Part shown: piece by piece, positions 32,557-33,026 of the stretch
Position numbering within the stretch: position 1 is the stretch's first letter
Layout: every line of letters starts with the position of its first letter
Source: Anaerolineae bacterium
GTDB taxonomy: Bacteria; Chloroflexota; Anaerolineae; B4-G1
Assembly (NCBI GenBank): GCA_030612585.1
Contig: JAUWNP010000032.1
Location: 1 to 33,026, forward strand
DNA: 33,026 nt
Reading direction: 5' to 3'
Translations under genes and position numbers: made by a program
The notes under the pieces: model-generated
The model's input: only the letters and a program-made list of their open reading frames with translations
What the model was told of the DNA's origin: nothing
The model's database searches: none

Positions 32557-32562
32557 TCGGTA

Positions 32563-32604
32563 TGCCGAGAGACAGATTTGAACTGTCGACTCCCTGATTT
32601 TCAG
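32563..32604 (-). tRNA. 3' half fragment of a tRNA-Phe (GAA) gene
   Basis: On the minus strand the 42 bases comprise an anticodon loop CTGAAAA (anticodon GAA), the 3' anticodon stem TCAGG, a five-base variable loop, a perfect T arm GACAG-TTCAAAT-CTGTC, the acceptor strand TCTCGGC and discriminator A. These fit tRNA-Phe, whose 5' end would be GCCGAGA. No 5' half, D arm or matching anticodon stem lies upstream (CTTTG does not pair with TCAGG). It is therefore a non-functional fragment, the usual trace of site-specific integration into a tRNA gene. CCA is not encoded. Confidence 0.75.
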
Positions 32605-32667
32605 CAAAGGGCAGGAAAAATCGCGTCGACACCCTAATTCCGATAGACTAATACCTGAAAAGCGACC

Positions 32668-32709
32668 GACTGACTCGCGCGTGGATTTGCGAGTCAGTCT
32701 CTTATCTTT
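32668..32709 (+). terminator. Hairpin with T-rich tail
   Basis: GACTGACTCGC (32668-32678) pairs perfectly with GCGAGTCAGTC (32689-32699) over a 10-base loop and is followed by TCTTATCTTT. This has the form of a rho-independent terminator for the plus strand, though no gene is seen just before it. It could also be an integrase-arm or protein-binding site given the nearby tRNA fragment. Confidence 0.5.
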
Positions 32710-33026
32710 GGCGAGTCCTTGGCTCGTCTTCAGGTACTGCTGCCAACGAACGAATGTTCGGACACTGTCTGAAGTATACACTGGATGCGCGATTTTGATA
32801 AGCTGGGAATCGCAACAAGCCTAGACAGCAAAATGATGTAATGGCTCCCTTCTCTGAGAGAGAAGTGCAGATCGCGCTTTCAGGTCCATCGGCCAAGCAA
32901 GGCAAGAGGTTGGATTGGGGCTGGGTGGTTAAAGTGCCCCAGACTGGACTGCGGGGCACTTGCCACGCACCGCCCTGGCCCGGGTCCTGCAGTTGCTGAA
33001 CACCCCTGCATAGGGGACTTGAGTTC
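32710..33026. other. Right-end stretch without recognisable genes
   Basis: I see no supported gene in the last 317 bases. An open frame on the minus strand (32959-32702) has an unnatural composition and no motif. There is a hairpin AGTGCCCC/GGGGCACT (32933-32940 and 32953-32960) with a 12-base loop and a small one at 33003-33016 (CCCCT/AGGGG). If the tRNA-Phe fragment marks an attachment site, this stretch would be the beginning of the integrated element. Confidence 0.5.

Noticed and set aside
32194..32781. Minus-strand frame that might be an integrase near the tRNA fragment
   Set aside because: It lacks the Arg...HxxR...Tyr pattern, includes the tandem repeat (SAGGD twice) and crosses the terminator and tRNA fragment.

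Overview
The window looks like a sugar-catabolism locus of an anaerobic or facultative bacterium of the Chloroflexota, most likely class Anaerolineae. The best clue is the solute-binding lipoprotein at 13003, whose lipobox is followed by a Glu/Val/Thr-rich spacer ending in a TATPAP-type stretch, a style common in that group. The mix of DUF6282, GH172, LarA-like, corrinoid and URO-D family genes also fits. The assignment is by family resemblance only; no database search was possible.

Layout. (1) 1-1758 is a graveyard: the tail of a MazE-like antitoxin, a truncated MazF-like toxin, an intact VapB-like ORF, a VapC gene broken by a 24-bp in-frame insertion, and a broken membrane-protein gene on the other strand. 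Short palindromic or REP-like repeats sit in nearly every break. (2) 1856-5538 (minus) is a three-gene operon: a GH172-type glycosidase, a Gfo/Idh/MocA dehydrogenase and a four-carbon acid-sugar kinase. (3) 5564-5682 is a symmetric divergent control region with two sigma70 promoters, each overlapped by a 13-2-13 operator. (4) 5702-11646 (plus) holds a LacI regulator, a LarA-like nickel racemase/epimerase, a corrinoid protein, a zinc dehydrogenase, an IolB-like isomerase and a TIM-barrel sugar epimerase. (5) 11794-31207 (plus) is a long same-strand run: a second LacI regulator behind a triple AACCGGTT operator, an ABC sugar importer without ATPase, two URO-D/methyltransferase paralogues, a medium-chain dehydrogenase, a Gfo/Idh/MocA enzyme, a GH2 enzyme, a GH36-like enzyme, a 2-hydroxyacid dehydrogenase, a HpaI-type aldolase, a VOC protein, a DUF6282 protein and a second GH36-like enzyme. 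(6) 31326-32458 is a frameshifted FAD oxidoreductase, followed by a terminator and a 42-nt piece of a tRNA-Phe gene that looks like an integration scar.

How the parts may fit together: an oligosaccharide, possibly galactose-containing, is imported by the ABC system and trimmed by the GH2, GH36-like and GH172 enzymes. The freed sugars or sugar acids are oxidised, isomerised, epimerised (LarA, IolB, TIM barrel), phosphorylated (DUF1537 kinase) and cleaved (HpaI aldolase). The corrinoid protein and the one URO-D paralogue that keeps methyltransferase zinc ligands suggest that a methyl group is also moved. This makes an O-methylated sugar substrate a testable idea, not a conclusion.

The most striking non-genic observation is a family of three miniature inverted-repeat elements (6711-6776, 10656-10809, 20907-21009). 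Each is flanked by its own 6-bp target duplication and they share a terminal pattern close to GGYNNCTNCTCA. One of them was inserted inside a stop codon without changing the protein.
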